Assembly: GCF_000688235.1 (NCBI RefSeq)
Contig: NZ_JHYO01000008.1
Span: 1-64,000, forward strand
Reading direction: 5' to 3'
Length of the DNA: 64,000 nucleotides
Source of the DNA: Terasakiella pusilla DSM 6293
GTDB taxonomy: Bacteria > Pseudomonadota > Alphaproteobacteria > Rhodospirillales > Terasakiellaceae
The stretch's first letter is position 1. Each line of letters begins with the position of its first letter. The position numbers were made by a program, and so were the translations under genes. The notes beneath the pieces were generated by a model. It searched no databases. It was not told the DNA's origin and saw only the letters and a program-made list of their open reading frames with translations. Of this stretch, positions 27,314 to 36,538 are shown one piece after another.

Positions 27314-29362
27314 CTATTTTACGAGTCGAACCAAAGCGTCCACCGCTACTGCGCCCTTGCCTTCAGGCAGGAGCATCAGCGGATTGACATCCAATTCGTA
27401 GACCTTGTCTTTATTGTCGATCACGTAGTTTGAGATCGCCAACACAGCATCAGCTGCGGCATCCAGATCCGCCTTGGGTCGCCCGCGAAAACCATGGAAT
27501 AAAGGCGCGGTTTTCAACCCGTTCAGAGCATTGAGAATTTCGTCCTTTGTCGTCGGCAACAACAAGGACGCGCTGTCCTTCAACAGCTCCACCATCACGC
27601 CACCAGCACCCACAACCAGACACGGACCAAACTGGGCATCGCTATTAACCCCCACGATGATTTCCGCAACCATGTCCGCGACCATTGCTTCGATCAGGAA
27701 AGCGTCTGCCAAGCCTGTCATCTCGTCGATAGCGCGGCGCACGGCGTCTTCGTCTTTCAGGTTTAACTTCACCCCGCCGATATCGGTTTTGTGATCCACA
27801 CCCAATACTTTGGCAATGATCGGATAGCCAATATCGCTTGCCGCCGCCACAGCTTCATCCGCCGTCTTTACAACCCTGTGGGACGGCACCTGCACCCCAT
27901 AGGCCAACAGCGCTGCCTTAGATTCTGCTTCGTTCAGGCTAACCGCTTGTTCAGCACACACCGCTGTTGCAGGCGGAGCCAACAGATGATCTTTCGCCTC
28001 TTCTTTCCAAGCCATACCGATTTTTGCAGCGGCTTCGATGGCAGCCAAGCCATTATCAATACCGGCAAGAGGAACAATCCCTTTTTCGATCAGTTCTTCA
28101 GCCACGGCCTCTGTCATATTTTCAGGCATAGCCGATAAGATGGCACAATGCCCGCCCAGATCTGCTGCCGCGCGGATAAATCCATTTTTGGAGAACAGCC
28201 AGTCCGCATCGCTACACCGGTCCAAACGAGGAAAATCAAGAAGGGAAATGTTAAAGTCGTAGCCCACTTCCATAAATTTCTTGAACTGCTGATACAGTCG
28301 TTCTTCGTCGCGCCAGTCAAAAAGCTGATAATCCAACGGGTTTGCCACGTCGATGGACGGGTGGACATAGTCTTTCAGTCCAGCAACCGCTTCAGGTGAC
28401 ATCTCGGGAAAATCCAAAGCAAGCTCGTCCGCCGCATCCATGATCAACGAACAGTCCCCTCCCGAGGTAGACAACGCACTACAGCGCATCCCCCCAACCG
28501 GGCCGGCAACATGCAGAATTTTCAAGGTTTCGATAAACACATCCAGGCTTTTGACCCGCGCGATAGCAAGTCGTGCAAACAACGCATCCATCAATGCATC
28601 CGCACCGGTCAAACTTGCTGTGTGGGACATGGCGATTTTTTGCGCAGCTTCGGATCGACCAATTTTAATGGCGACGATCGGCTTGCCGCGTTCGCGAGCA
28701 TAAAGTACGGCTTCTTCAAAAGCCTGCGGGTTTGCAATCCCTTCAATATGCAGGCCGATGGCTGTGACATTATCATCATCGGCAAAACAGCGAATAGCTT
28801 CGGGCAGGTCATATTTTAAACGAACACCCAAGGACTGCATATACGCAATAGGCAGGGCTTTATTTTGTAGCGTCAGGTTAAAGGCCACGTTGGACGATTG
28901 CGTCACAATCGCGACCCCCTTTTCCACCCGCTTACCGCCTTGTTGATCAGGCCACAACATCACCCCATCCAGATAGTTCAGGACACCATAGCAATTGGGG
29001 CCCAAAATCATCATATCACCAGAGGCTTCGACCAGTTCGCGGGCAAGAGCTGCACCTTCTTCGCCAGCTTCTGTAAATCCGGTTGCATAACAGACTGCAC
29101 CACCGCAGCCCATTTCTGCCAGTTCGCGCACCAACTCAATAGTCAGGTTTCGGTTTACTGCAATATAGGCAGCATCCGGCGCTGCGGGCAGATCGGATAA
29201 AGATTTAAAGCACTTCAGGCCGCCGACTTCCTCCTTTTTAGGATGGACCGGCCAAATCTCTCCATCAAACCCCATCTTCCCACTTTGGCGGATCACTTCT
29301 GCAGCTTCAACGCCGCCGAACACCGCAATGGTTTTGGGTTTTAGAAAGCGCGATAAATCCAT
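27314..29362 (-). CDS. ADP-forming acyl-CoA synthetase (acetate--CoA ligase family), alpha-beta fusion
   Basis: The 682-residue protein has the CoA-binding Rossmann domain ('FLKPKTIAVFGGVEAAEVI'), the phospho-histidine segment 'GRSEAAQKIAMSHTASLTG' and a C-terminal ATP-grasp domain ('GYPIIAKVLGVDHKTDIGGV'). It makes acyl-CoA from a free acid with ATP giving ADP, or runs in reverse. I use ATG 29362 (GGAG upstream) rather than the TTG at 29377. With the CaiD-like gene immediately downstream, it probably activates the imported acid, taking the place of the CaiC or CaiB step. Confidence 0.9.
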   Translation of the reverse strand: MDLSRFLKPKTIAVFGGVEAAEVIRQSGKMGFDGEIWPVHPKKEEVGGLKCFKSLSDLPAAPDAAYIAVNRNLTIELVRELAEMGCGGAVCYATGFTEAGEEGAALARELVEASGDMMILGPNCYGVLNYLDGVMLWPDQQGGKRVEKGVAIVTQSSNVAFNLTLQNKALPIAYMQSLGVRLKYDLPEAIRCFADDDNVTAIGLHIEGIANPQAFEEAVLYARERGKPIVAIKIGRSEAAQKIAMSHTASLTGADALMDALFARLAIARVKSLDVFIETLKILHVAGPVGGMRCSALSTSGGDCSLIMDAADELALDFPEMSPEAVAGLKDYVHPSIDVANPLDYQLFDWRDEERLYQQFKKFMEVGYDFNISLLDFPRLDRCSDADWLFSKNGFIRAAADLGGHCAILSAMPENMTEAVAEELIEKGIVPLAGIDNGLAAIEAAAKIGMAWKEEAKDHLLAPPATAVCAEQAVSLNEAESKAALLAYGVQVPSHRVVKTADEAVAAASDIGYPIIAKVLGVDHKTDIGGVKLNLKDEDAVRRAIDEMTGLADAFLIEAMVADMVAEIIVGVNSDAQFGPCLVVGAGGVMVELLKDSASLLLPTTKDEILNALNGLKTAPLFHGFRGRPKADLDAAADAVLAISNYVIDNKDKVYELDVNPLMLLPEGKGAVAVDALVRLVK

Positions 29363-29404
29363 TTTCTGGTTCTCCAAATATGTTGTCTTTACCCCCCGTT
29401 TTTA

Positions 29405-29422
29405 TTGCAATTAAAACAATAA
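29405..29422 (+). promoter_or_regulatory. 18-nt motif shared by the two GlxA-regulator intergenic regions (copy 1)
   Basis: TTGCAATTAAAACAATAA at 29405-29422 matches 15 of 18 positions with the minus-strand sequence at 35143-35160. Both lie between a GlxA/AraC regulator gene and its divergent CaiD operon, so this is a good candidate operator. Confidence 0.5.
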
Positions 29423-29484
29423 CATTTTACACTTATCGACAATAGTTAGACATTTTTCGCCCAAATAGTATATGCAGTGCAGCA

Positions 29485-30468
29485 ATGAAAAATTATGGTT
29501 TTTTTCTCTTACCTGAATTCAGTAACCTGTGTTTATCATTGGCTGTTGAACCCTTGCGCGCCTCCAATCTGTTTTCCCCGCAACGGGCATACAACTGGCA
29601 TTTGCTGTCACTAGATGGGCAACCTGTGCGCAGCAGCAGTGGCTTTACATTTGATGTGGACTTCCCCCTAGAGACGGGCTGTGACGCGGTTAAGTTTGAT
29701 ATCCTCTTTGTACTTGCCAGCTATAACTATCAAAAATATGCCACTAAAGAAGTCTTGCAAGCGCTTAGAAACCTTGGCCGTAAAGTCCCTGTCCTCGCCG
29801 CCATTGATAGCAGCTCGTACCTGTTAGCCAAGGCAGGACTGCTGAACGGGCACAAAGCCACCATCCATTGGGAAGAATTAAAACATTTTCAGGAATTGTC
29901 GCTGGATGTGGATGTGGTTGACCAACGCTTTGTCATGGATTCTAACCGATTATCCTGCGCTGGATCCGCGACGACCCTTGATTTTATCCTGGAAATTATT
30001 CGACGTGATTATGGCAAGGTTTTTAGCCAGCAAGTCGCCTATCACTTTTTATATACCAGCGAACAACCGGGGGAATATCCGCAAATCCGTCTAGCGGAAG
30101 GTCAAACGAAACATCTGTCTGCGCGGATGCAACGCGCCTTCAAGATTATTGACGAACATCTGGAAGGCCCGCTTTCCATCACGGAACTAGCGGAGAAATT
30201 ACGGATATCCCAACGCCAACTGGAGCGAGAATTTAAAAACAATATCGGCATGAACGTGCGGCAATATTATCTACACACCCGCATCCAAAACGCTCGCAAG
30301 ATGATCGCCGAAACCTCCCTCACCTTATCGGAGATCGCTGTTCGCACCGGCTTTTCCTCCCAATCCACTTTGGGGCGGGCGTACAAAAAAATCATGGGCC
30401 ACCCGCCTTCGGAAGACCGCTTCCAACCCAAACTCGGCAGTCGTCAGCGACAGCTCAAACGCTCATAA
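29485..30468 (+). CDS. GlxA-family AraC-type transcriptional regulator (first copy)
   Basis: The 327-residue protein has an N-terminal DJ-1/PfpI-like ligand domain ('NYGFFLLPEFSNLCLSLAVE', 'LFVLASYNY') and a C-terminal pair of helix-turn-helices ('SITELAEKLRISQRQLEREF', 'LSEIAVRTGFSSQSTLGRAY'). Relatives include regulators of carnitine, betaine and arginine catabolism. It diverges from the ligase-CaiD operon and likely activates it. It is paralogous to the gene at 35209-36156 (shared 'FLLP', 'CLS/LFNALEPLRA', 'ATIHW'). Confidence 0.93.
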   Translation: MKNYGFFLLPEFSNLCLSLAVEPLRASNLFSPQRAYNWHLLSLDGQPVRSSSGFTFDVDFPLETGCDAVKFDILFVLASYNYQKYATKEVLQALRNLGRKVPVLAAIDSSSYLLAKAGLLNGHKATIHWEELKHFQELSLDVDVVDQRFVMDSNRLSCAGSATTLDFILEIIRRDYGKVFSQQVAYHFLYTSEQPGEYPQIRLAEGQTKHLSARMQRAFKIIDEHLEGPLSITELAEKLRISQRQLEREFKNNIGMNVRQYYLHTRIQNARKMIAETSLTLSEIAVRTGFSSQSTLGRAYKKIMGHPPSEDRFQPKLGSRQRQLKRS

Positions 30469-30471
30469 AAA

Positions 30472-30493
30472 AAGGGGAGACTATGCCCCCCTT
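30472..30493 (-). terminator. Short terminator of the thiolase-reductase operon
   Basis: AAGGGG (30472-30477) pairs with CCCCTT (30488-30493); the A-run at 30466-30473 gives a U-run for the minus-strand transcript from the reductase gene. Confidence 0.6.
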
Positions 30494-30519
30494 CATCTTG
30501 ATACGGTGCGTTCAAGCGA

Positions 30520-31257
30520 TTATGCCGCCATATACTGCCCGCCATTGACCGACAGCGTAGCCCCATTGACAAAACCCGACGCCGTGGAAGCCAAAAAGAC
30601 AACCGCATTGGAAATATCTTCCGGAAGCCCCAATCGACCAACCGGAATTTTTGCCTGTTCCTGCTGCAAAATTTCAGCCGGCATAGCTTGTGTCATCTCG
30701 GTTTCCACAAATCCGGGACAAACCGCGTTTGCCGTCACACCTTTGCCTGCCAGTTCCTGTGCGATAGAACGGGTAAAGCCGAGGATACCCGCTTTTGCCG
30801 CCGCATAGTTGGATTGACCAAACTGACCGCGCTGCCCGTTCATGGAACTGATATTGATAATGCGACCGAAGCCCTTTTCCCGCATGGCAGGAGCAAAGAC
30901 ACGGCTGGTGTTAAAAACACCGCCCAGATTGACATCGATCACAGTCTGCCATTGGCTGACAGGGTCCATTTTGTGCATAAAGCCATCACGGGTAATCCCC
31001 GCGTTATTGACCAGAATATCCACATCGCCATATTTTTCGATCAGCAACTGCTGCGCGGCTTGCACGGAGTCGTAGGACGCCACGTCAATCACAACGCCCG
31101 GAATACCGGTTTCTTCCTGAAAATTGCGGATCTGATCGGCGTTAATGTCCCCGATCACAACCTGATACCCTTGGCCCTTCAGGTCTTTGGCACAGCGCGC
31201 CCCAATGCCACGCGCGCCGCCGGTAACAAAGGCGATTTTAGAAGTGTTCTCAGACAT
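30520..31257 (-). CDS. Short-chain dehydrogenase, acetoacetyl-CoA/3-oxoacyl reductase type
   Basis: The 245-residue SDR has the cofactor loop 'TGGARGIGARCAKDL', 'LVNNAGITRDGFMHKM', 'SSMNGQRGQFGQSNYAAAKAG' with the catalytic Ser, Tyr and Lys, and the C-terminal 'SGFVNGATLSVNGGQYMAA' common in PhaB/FabG. It reduces or oxidises 3-hydroxyacyl-CoA. It directly follows a thiolase gene, as in phaA-phaB pairs, but in this catabolic setting it may run as a 3-hydroxyacyl-CoA dehydrogenase. Confidence 0.92.
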   Translation of the reverse strand: MSENTSKIAFVTGGARGIGARCAKDLKGQGYQVVIGDINADQIRNFQEETGIPGVVIDVASYDSVQAAQQLLIEKYGDVDILVNNAGITRDGFMHKMDPVSQWQTVIDVNLGGVFNTSRVFAPAMREKGFGRIINISSMNGQRGQFGQSNYAAAKAGILGFTRSIAQELAGKGVTANAVCPGFVETEMTQAMPAEILQQEQAKIPVGRLGLPEDISNAVVFLASTASGFVNGATLSVNGGQYMAA

Positions 31258-31259
31258 AC

Positions 31260-32447
31260 TTATACCCCTTCAGTTATATTTTCAACAATCAGACAAATGC
31301 CTTGGCCACCACCGATACACATGGTGATCAGGCCATATTTGCCACCGATGCGCTTCAATTCATAAAGGGCTTTAATCGTGATGATCGCGCCTGTCGCGCC
31401 AATCGGGTGGCCCAAAGCAACTGCCCCGCCATTGGGGTTTACTTTTTTAGAATCCAAACCTAACACCTTGGACACAGCGCAAGCTTGGGCGGCGAAAGCC
31501 TCGTTGGACTCGATTACATCAATATCGTCCAGTGTCAGATTCGCTCGGCTCAAGGCCTGATTGACCGCATCGACCGGCCCCATCCCCATAATCTCCGGCT
31601 TCACCCCCGACTGACCGTAAGAAACAATACGTGCCATGGGGGTCAGTTTTTCTTCTGCTACCGTCTTTGCGGAGGCCAAAACCACAGCACCAGCCCCATC
31701 ATTTAAGCCAGATGCGTTGCCCGCCGTCACAGAACCGTCTTTCTGGAAAACCGGCTTCAAGCTCTGAAAGTCATCCAGAGACGCATCGGGGCGGAAATGT
31801 TCGTCCTGATCAAAAATGATACCTTTTCGCGGATTTACTTCTACTGGAACGATTTGGTCTTTGAAACGCCCTTCTTGAACGGCTTTTTCTGCACGTTTGT
31901 GACTTTCAAGGGCAAAGGCATCCTGATCTTCTCGGCTGATGTCATGTTCTGCCGCGACATTTTCAGCCGTTACACCCATGTGTCCATGCCCAAACGGGTC
32001 GGTTAGAACACCGACCATCATGTCGATAATTTGGTCATTACCCATGCGTTTGCCAAAGCGGTGCGCCTCCATCAGGTAACCGGCTCGGCTCATGCTTTCA
32101 GCACCACCAGCGACACAGACATTAACGTCATCAAGCTGAATTTGCTGGGTCGCCGTGATGATCGCTTGCAAGCCACTGCCGCACAAACGATTCAACGTCA
32201 GGGCCCGAGACGAAACATCCATACCCGCTTCAATCGCTGCCACACGCGATACATACATATCACGGGCCTGGCCGTGCAAGACATTGCCCAACACACATTG
32301 TTCTACTTTGTTTGCATCCAGACCTGATCGCTTGATCGCCTCTTTGGTAACCACAGTTGCCAGATCACATGCTGTCATATTTTTAAGAGAGCCGCCAAAG
32401 GCTCCGATACCGGTTCTCGCACCAGCAAGAATATACACATCCTGCAT
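31260..32447 (-). CDS. Acetyl-CoA acetyltransferase/3-ketoacyl-CoA thiolase
   Basis: The 395-residue thiolase has the acyl-accepting Cys in 'LNRLCGSGLQAI' (about residue 88), the His of 'GGAVALGHPIGATGA' and the second Cys in 'LITMCIGGGQGICL'. It cleaves a 3-ketoacyl-CoA to acetyl-CoA plus a shortened acyl-CoA, or works in reverse. It is first of a two-gene operon with the reductase, divergent from an Rrf2-type regulator. Confidence 0.95.
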   Translation of the reverse strand: MQDVYILAGARTGIGAFGGSLKNMTACDLATVVTKEAIKRSGLDANKVEQCVLGNVLHGQARDMYVSRVAAIEAGMDVSSRALTLNRLCGSGLQAIITATQQIQLDDVNVCVAGGAESMSRAGYLMEAHRFGKRMGNDQIIDMMVGVLTDPFGHGHMGVTAENVAAEHDISREDQDAFALESHKRAEKAVQEGRFKDQIVPVEVNPRKGIIFDQDEHFRPDASLDDFQSLKPVFQKDGSVTAGNASGLNDGAGAVVLASAKTVAEEKLTPMARIVSYGQSGVKPEIMGMGPVDAVNQALSRANLTLDDIDVIESNEAFAAQACAVSKVLGLDSKKVNPNGGAVALGHPIGATGAIITIKALYELKRIGGKYGLITMCIGGGQGICLIVENITEGV

Positions 32448-32470
32448 TTCAAATTTCCTGCACTATTTTT

Positions 32471-32535
32471 ATGTTATAGATACATTAACATATTGCCAAA
32501 CCTTGTCCATCCTAAATGTTATTGGAATCATAACA
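32471..32535. promoter_or_regulatory. Pair of inverted repeats between thiolase and Rrf2 genes
   Basis: ATGTTA...TAACAT (32471-32476 with 32486-32491) and TGTTAT...ATAACA (32517-32522 with 32530-32535) lie in the 137-base divergent region. They share the ATGTTA core and are candidate operators for the Rrf2-like protein encoded at 32585. Confidence 0.4.
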
Positions 32536-32584
32536 AAAATATAGTATAAGGGAATCTGTATCAAAAAACTAAAAGTAACTCCAT

Positions 32585-33037
32585 ATGGCTAAATCGACGC
32601 GACTTATTACTGCCTCTTTTGTCCTTGCATTCGTTGCGGCCAATGCACCACAAAAGATGAGAACCGAAACAATTTCCAAATGGGTGAAGGTTCATCCCAC
32701 CCGCATTAGAAACCTTGTTTCGCAAATGGTAAAAGCAAACATCCTCAAATCTTATCGTGGGGCTGCAGGTGGTTTAACGCTTGCGCGTTCGCCAGATCAA
32801 ATCACCCTACGGGAGGTATATGACGCTGTTCAGGACTCCCCGCTAATTACCGAAGGTCTGGACAACCCTTTTGAAGGTTTTGAAGACCATTGCATGGTTC
32901 ATTCTGTCTTCACCCGCCTGTTTGCAGACATTGAAGGCAACATCCGCCAACAGCTTGAGGAAATTACGCTTTCTTCTCTCTTTGTGCCGTTTGACACGGA
33001 TATGGACATTGATCACGATACCGAAGAAGCGGTCTAG
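32585..33037 (+). CDS. Rrf2-family regulator without cysteine cluster (YwnA-like)
   Basis: The 150-residue protein has the Rrf2 winged helix: 'VHPTRIRNLVSQMVKANIL' and 'SYRGAAGGLTLARSPDQITL'. The three cysteines of FeS-type members are absent (only one Cys, in 'DHCMVHSVF'), so it probably senses something other than FeS status. The tail is acidic. It diverges from the thiolase-reductase operon and may repress it. Confidence 0.85.
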   Translation: MAKSTRLITASFVLAFVAANAPQKMRTETISKWVKVHPTRIRNLVSQMVKANILKSYRGAAGGLTLARSPDQITLREVYDAVQDSPLITEGLDNPFEGFEDHCMVHSVFTRLFADIEGNIRQQLEEITLSSLFVPFDTDMDIDHDTEEAV

Positions 33038-33050
33038 TCACCTTGTTGAG

Positions 33051-33080
33051 AAAAAAAGGGCCCTTGAAAATTCAAGGGCC
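33051..33080 (-). terminator. Terminator of the acyl-CoA dehydrogenase gene (also serves the Rrf2 gene)
   Basis: A perfect 10-bp stem (GGCCCTTGAA 33059-33068, TTCAAGGGCC 33071-33080) with an A-run at 33051-33057, read as a U-run on the minus strand. Confidence 0.8.
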
Positions 33081-33137
33081 AGTTTAAAAGCGTACCGTCT
33101 ATTGGCCTCAGGTGCATATACGCTTTCCTCAAGGTCA

Positions 33138-34289
33138 CTACTTATTCAAAATTTCTTTTGAAATAATGTGACGTTGAATTTCCGACGTTCCTTCCCAGAC
33201 ACGTTCGATACGGGCGTTACGCCACAGCCGTTCCACGATGGTTTCATTCATCAGGCCCATACCGCCGTAAATCTGAACCGCTTCGTCCGTGACCCGTGCC
33301 AGCACTTCACTGGCAAACAATTTAGCCATCCCCGCATCACCGTCAGACATGGAGCCTTCGTCCATTTTCTGTGCGGTATAAAGGGTCATCAAGTCAGCAG
33401 CGCGAATTTCCGTCGCCATATCCGCCAACTTAAACGAAACACCCTGGTTGCTGCCGATGGTCTTGCCAAACTGGGTGCGTTCTTTCGCCCAGGAAAGGGA
33501 CAAATTCATGGCACGCTGTGCTTGACCGACACAGTTTGCCGCCACCATCACGCGGCCTGCGGTCAACCAATCGTTCGCCACATCCCAACCGCCGTGCAGT
33601 TCGCCAAGGATTTTTGAAGACGGCACGCGGCAATCATCAAAAAACAGCTCATACTGATGATAACCGCGGTTGCTAACGCACGTAGGGCCGCGACGAATGA
33701 CCAGACCGTCAGTATCGGTATCCACCAAAAAGGCGGTAACCTTGTTTTTCATGCGGCCCTTATATTCAAATTTGTCTGTCACCGCAAAAACGATGGCAAA
33801 ATCGGCTTCCCCAGCGTGGCTTATAAAATGCTTGCTGCCGTTGAGGATAAAATCATCCCCGTCTTGCGTAGCGCGGGTTTTGATGCCTGCTGCGTCTGAT
33901 CCGGCGTCCGGCTCGGTCAAAGCGAAACAGTCAGACTTTTCACCACGCACGCATGGCAACAGATATTCATCAACCTGATCACCTTTACACGCCATCAAAA
34001 TTTTGCTGGGACGTGCGACAAACACATGCAATGCCCAGCCAACTTTTGACAACTCGCGTTCAATCAGGGCCTGCGAGACATAATCAAGACCGGGGCCACC
34101 AACTTCTTCCGGCATGTTGAAGGCGTAAAAACCGTTTTCCAGTGCGCGCTGCTTGATATGTTCAGCCAGTTCCGGCGAAACTTCACCCGCTTGCTCAACT
34201 TCTTCTTCATAGGGTAACAGTTCTTTTTCAACGAAAGCCTGAACTGCATCTACCAGCATTTGCTGTTCTTCTGTAAGGTTAAAATCCAT
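33138..34289 (-). CDS. Acyl-CoA dehydrogenase
   Basis: The 383-residue flavoprotein has the usual layout: N-terminal helical domain, 'CFALTEPDAGSDAAGIKTRA', 'FILNGSKHFISHAGEADFA', and the C-terminal 'QIYGGMGLMNETIVERLWRN' and 'WEGTSEIQRHIISKEIL' with the catalytic Glu. It introduces the 2,3 double bond into an acyl-CoA and passes electrons to ETF. It is co-transcribed with the second CaiD-like gene (upstream on this strand), making a desaturation plus hydration module. Confidence 0.95.
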   Translation of the reverse strand: MDFNLTEEQQMLVDAVQAFVEKELLPYEEEVEQAGEVSPELAEHIKQRALENGFYAFNMPEEVGGPGLDYVSQALIERELSKVGWALHVFVARPSKILMACKGDQVDEYLLPCVRGEKSDCFALTEPDAGSDAAGIKTRATQDGDDFILNGSKHFISHAGEADFAIVFAVTDKFEYKGRMKNKVTAFLVDTDTDGLVIRRGPTCVSNRGYHQYELFFDDCRVPSSKILGELHGGWDVANDWLTAGRVMVAANCVGQAQRAMNLSLSWAKERTQFGKTIGSNQGVSFKLADMATEIRAADLMTLYTAQKMDEGSMSDGDAGMAKLFASEVLARVTDEAVQIYGGMGLMNETIVERLWRNARIERVWEGTSEIQRHIISKEILNK

Positions 34290-34313
34290 TTTTTCTATCC
34301 TAAAAGCGTGAAA

Positions 34314-35096
34314 TCACGCACCTTTCCACACTGGCTCGCGGCCTTCCTGAAATGCAATCGCCCCTTCTGTAGCGTCGCTGCTTTCAAGCATTTTTTTGAA
34401 GTGCGGCCACTTGTGTGCGCGCAAATCGGCATAACATTCCTCAAACGACAAAGTTTGGGTGGCGTGGCGTACTTCTTTAATCGCAGCCACGGACAAAGGT
34501 GCCGACAACAGGACGCGACGCGCCAGCGCGCGGGCTGTCTCCATCACCTCGCCATGGGCACAGACTTCATTCACGATACCTAGATCCTGTAATTCCGCTG
34601 CGGACAAGCGCTTACCTGTCAACAGAATTTCCATGGCCTTTTGACGTGGCATGATTTTCGGCAAAACAAAGGTGCCGATATCCGGCGCCACACCCACTTG
34701 CGCTTCCGGCAACCAGAACTGTGCTTGTTCGCTGGCAACGATTAAATCGGCATTTAACAACATCTCAAAGCCAGCCCCGATGGCGTAACCGTTGACGGCA
34801 CAAATAACCGGCTTCAACAGGTTATGCATTTCTGGAAAGCCGCCAAAGCCACCTTCCCCAAAATCACCCGTATATTCTTCGCCTTCCGCAACCGAGTTTA
34901 GATCCCAACCAGCACAAAAAAATTTGCTGCCCGCGCCTGTCAAGATTGCGACTTTCAGGTCGTCATTATCGCGGAACTCGGCGAAAACCTCGCCCATTTT
35001 TCGGCTCAACTCTGCATTGATCGCGTTGGCTTTCGGACGATCAAGCGTGATCTCCAAAATCGGGCCGTTGTATTCGATATGTAAGAATTTTTCCAT
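34314..35096 (-). CDS. CaiD-like enoyl-CoA hydratase (second copy)
   Basis: The 260-residue crotonase-fold protein is even closer to CaiD than the first copy: 'ILEITLDRPKANAINAELS', 'GAGSKFFCAGWDLNSVAEGE', 'GDFGEGGFGGFPEMHNLLKP', 'NGYAIGAGFEMLLNADLI', and ends 'EGREPVWKGA'. It should interconvert a crotonobetainyl-CoA-like and a carnitinyl-CoA-like thioester. It is first in the operon with the acyl-CoA dehydrogenase and diverges from a GlxA regulator. Confidence 0.87.
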   Translation of the reverse strand: MEKFLHIEYNGPILEITLDRPKANAINAELSRKMGEVFAEFRDNDDLKVAILTGAGSKFFCAGWDLNSVAEGEEYTGDFGEGGFGGFPEMHNLLKPVICAVNGYAIGAGFEMLLNADLIVASEQAQFWLPEAQVGVAPDIGTFVLPKIMPRQKAMEILLTGKRLSAAELQDLGIVNEVCAHGEVMETARALARRVLLSAPLSVAAIKEVRHATQTLSFEECYADLRAHKWPHFKKMLESSDATEGAIAFQEGREPVWKGA

Positions 35097-35142
35097 TTCC
35101 CTGCTCTGCTTTCTTAAATGGTCTTTATTTTTTGATGGATTA

Positions 35143-35160
35143 TTATTGTTCTTAATGCAA
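35143..35160 (-). promoter_or_regulatory. 18-nt motif shared by the two GlxA-regulator intergenic regions (copy 2)
   Basis: On the minus strand this reads TTGCATTAAGAACAATAA, 15 of 18 identical to 29405-29422 without gaps. It sits in the 112-base region between the second CaiD operon and the second GlxA gene. Confidence 0.5.
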
Positions 35161-35208
35161 AAACATATGTATCAAATTTGGACAAATTAAAATCAAACTT
35201 CGCCAAAC

Positions 35209-36156
35209 ATGAAACACTTCAGCTTTTTGCTCTTACCCGACTACAGTAATCTGTGCCTCTTCAACGCATTGGAGCCCTTACGTGCAGCCAATTACTACAT
35301 TGGGCGCACCTATTACACGTGGTCGCTTGTAACGTTGGATGGACAACAGGTGCATAGTTCCAGCGGCCTGACCTTGCCTGTGGATTGCGCCCTCAACGAG
35401 GTTGGGCGTTTTAAAAACCTGGATACGCTGATTGTGCAATCCAGTTATAACTATCAATCCCACGCCACCCCAAAAGCGATTCTGTCGCTACAAAAGAACC
35501 GGCATCACTTCAAAAACCTCGGCGGTTTTGATGCGGGCAGCTATTTGTTGGCAAAATGTGGATTGCTTGATGGCTATAAAGCCACCATTCATTGGGCAGA
35601 GATTGAGACCTTCTGCGAACAGTTTCCCGACATTGACACGACCAACACCCGCTATGTGATTGACCGTAACAGGATCAGTTCCGGTGGGGCGACCACCGCA
35701 CTTGACCTCATGATCGCCTTAATCCGCACGGACCACGGGGCGGATATTGCAAAACAGGTATCCGACCTGTTTGTCTTTGATACCGAACGATCGGAAAACA
35801 CTCCTCAAAAAGAGCGTACGACCTCGCTCATCGAGGAAAGCTCGCCGCGCATTGCCCGTGCCTTACGACTGATTGAAAGCAATCTTGAAGAACCGCTGCC
35901 CATCCCACAACTCGCCAAGCAAGCCGGTATTTCCCAACGTCAACTACAGCGGCACTTTGCCGCCACTTTCAAGATGACGCTGGAACAATATTACCTGCGC
36001 ACCCGCCTCCGCCACGCCCGACAACTCCTGCGCGAAACCTCCTTGCAGATATTCGAGATTTCCATCCGCTGCGGATTTTCTTCCAGAACCTCTTTTTCGC
36101 GCGCCTACAAAAATATTTTCGGCCTCTCCCCTTCTGACGAACGCATCCGCGCTTAA
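35209..36156 (+). CDS. GlxA-family AraC-type transcriptional regulator (second copy)
   Basis: The 315-residue protein has the same two domains as the gene at 29485: a PfpI-like domain ('FSFLLLPDYSNLCLFNALEP', 'YKATIHWAEIETFCEQFPD') and C-terminal AraC helices ('PIPQLAKQAGISQRQLQRHF', 'IFEISIRCGFSSRTSFSRAY'). It probably activates the divergent CaiD-acyl-CoA dehydrogenase operon. The two regulators look like products of an old duplication. Confidence 0.93.
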   Translation: MKHFSFLLLPDYSNLCLFNALEPLRAANYYIGRTYYTWSLVTLDGQQVHSSSGLTLPVDCALNEVGRFKNLDTLIVQSSYNYQSHATPKAILSLQKNRHHFKNLGGFDAGSYLLAKCGLLDGYKATIHWAEIETFCEQFPDIDTTNTRYVIDRNRISSGGATTALDLMIALIRTDHGADIAKQVSDLFVFDTERSENTPQKERTTSLIEESSPRIARALRLIESNLEEPLPIPQLAKQAGISQRQLQRHFAATFKMTLEQYYLRTRLRHARQLLRETSLQIFEISIRCGFSSRTSFSRAYKNIFGLSPSDERIRA

Positions 36157-36236
36157 AGGGCAACAACACCTTATATCCCCCTCCTTTTCCACTAAGTACT
36201 TGAAAGTAATAAGATAATGTATACTATTCTTCTAAT

Positions 36237-36385
36237 CGTATTGGCGCATGGAGTATGCAGGCTTTCAACGCCGTTCACCTCAAAGAAATCAAACCGAAGC
36301 GCCCCCCCCCCTGAAAAAAGACTTGGTAATTGACGCTTTGAACAAAGCAATAGCCCTGCGTAAACCACCAAAAGACGTGATCTAA
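36237..36385 (+). pseudogene. IS3-family transposase OrfB fragment
   Basis: The stretch reads 'RIGAWSMQA' and, after a frame slip at the C10 run, 'LKKDLVIDALNKAIALRKPP' and 'KDVI' then a stop. This matches the part of IS3 OrfB proteins just before the second catalytic Asp. Both ends are missing, so it is dead. Confidence 0.7.
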
Positions 36386-36538
36386 CATTCAGATTGTGGC
36401 AGTCAATAGTGCTCAAACAAGTTCCGTAAGCTATTGGTAAAATACAAATTCAAACAATCAATGATATAAATGGATTTCCCCCAGTAAGCCGAGCCGATGA
36501 TACCGCAAAGAGACACCATCAAATTAAAAAAACGGGCT

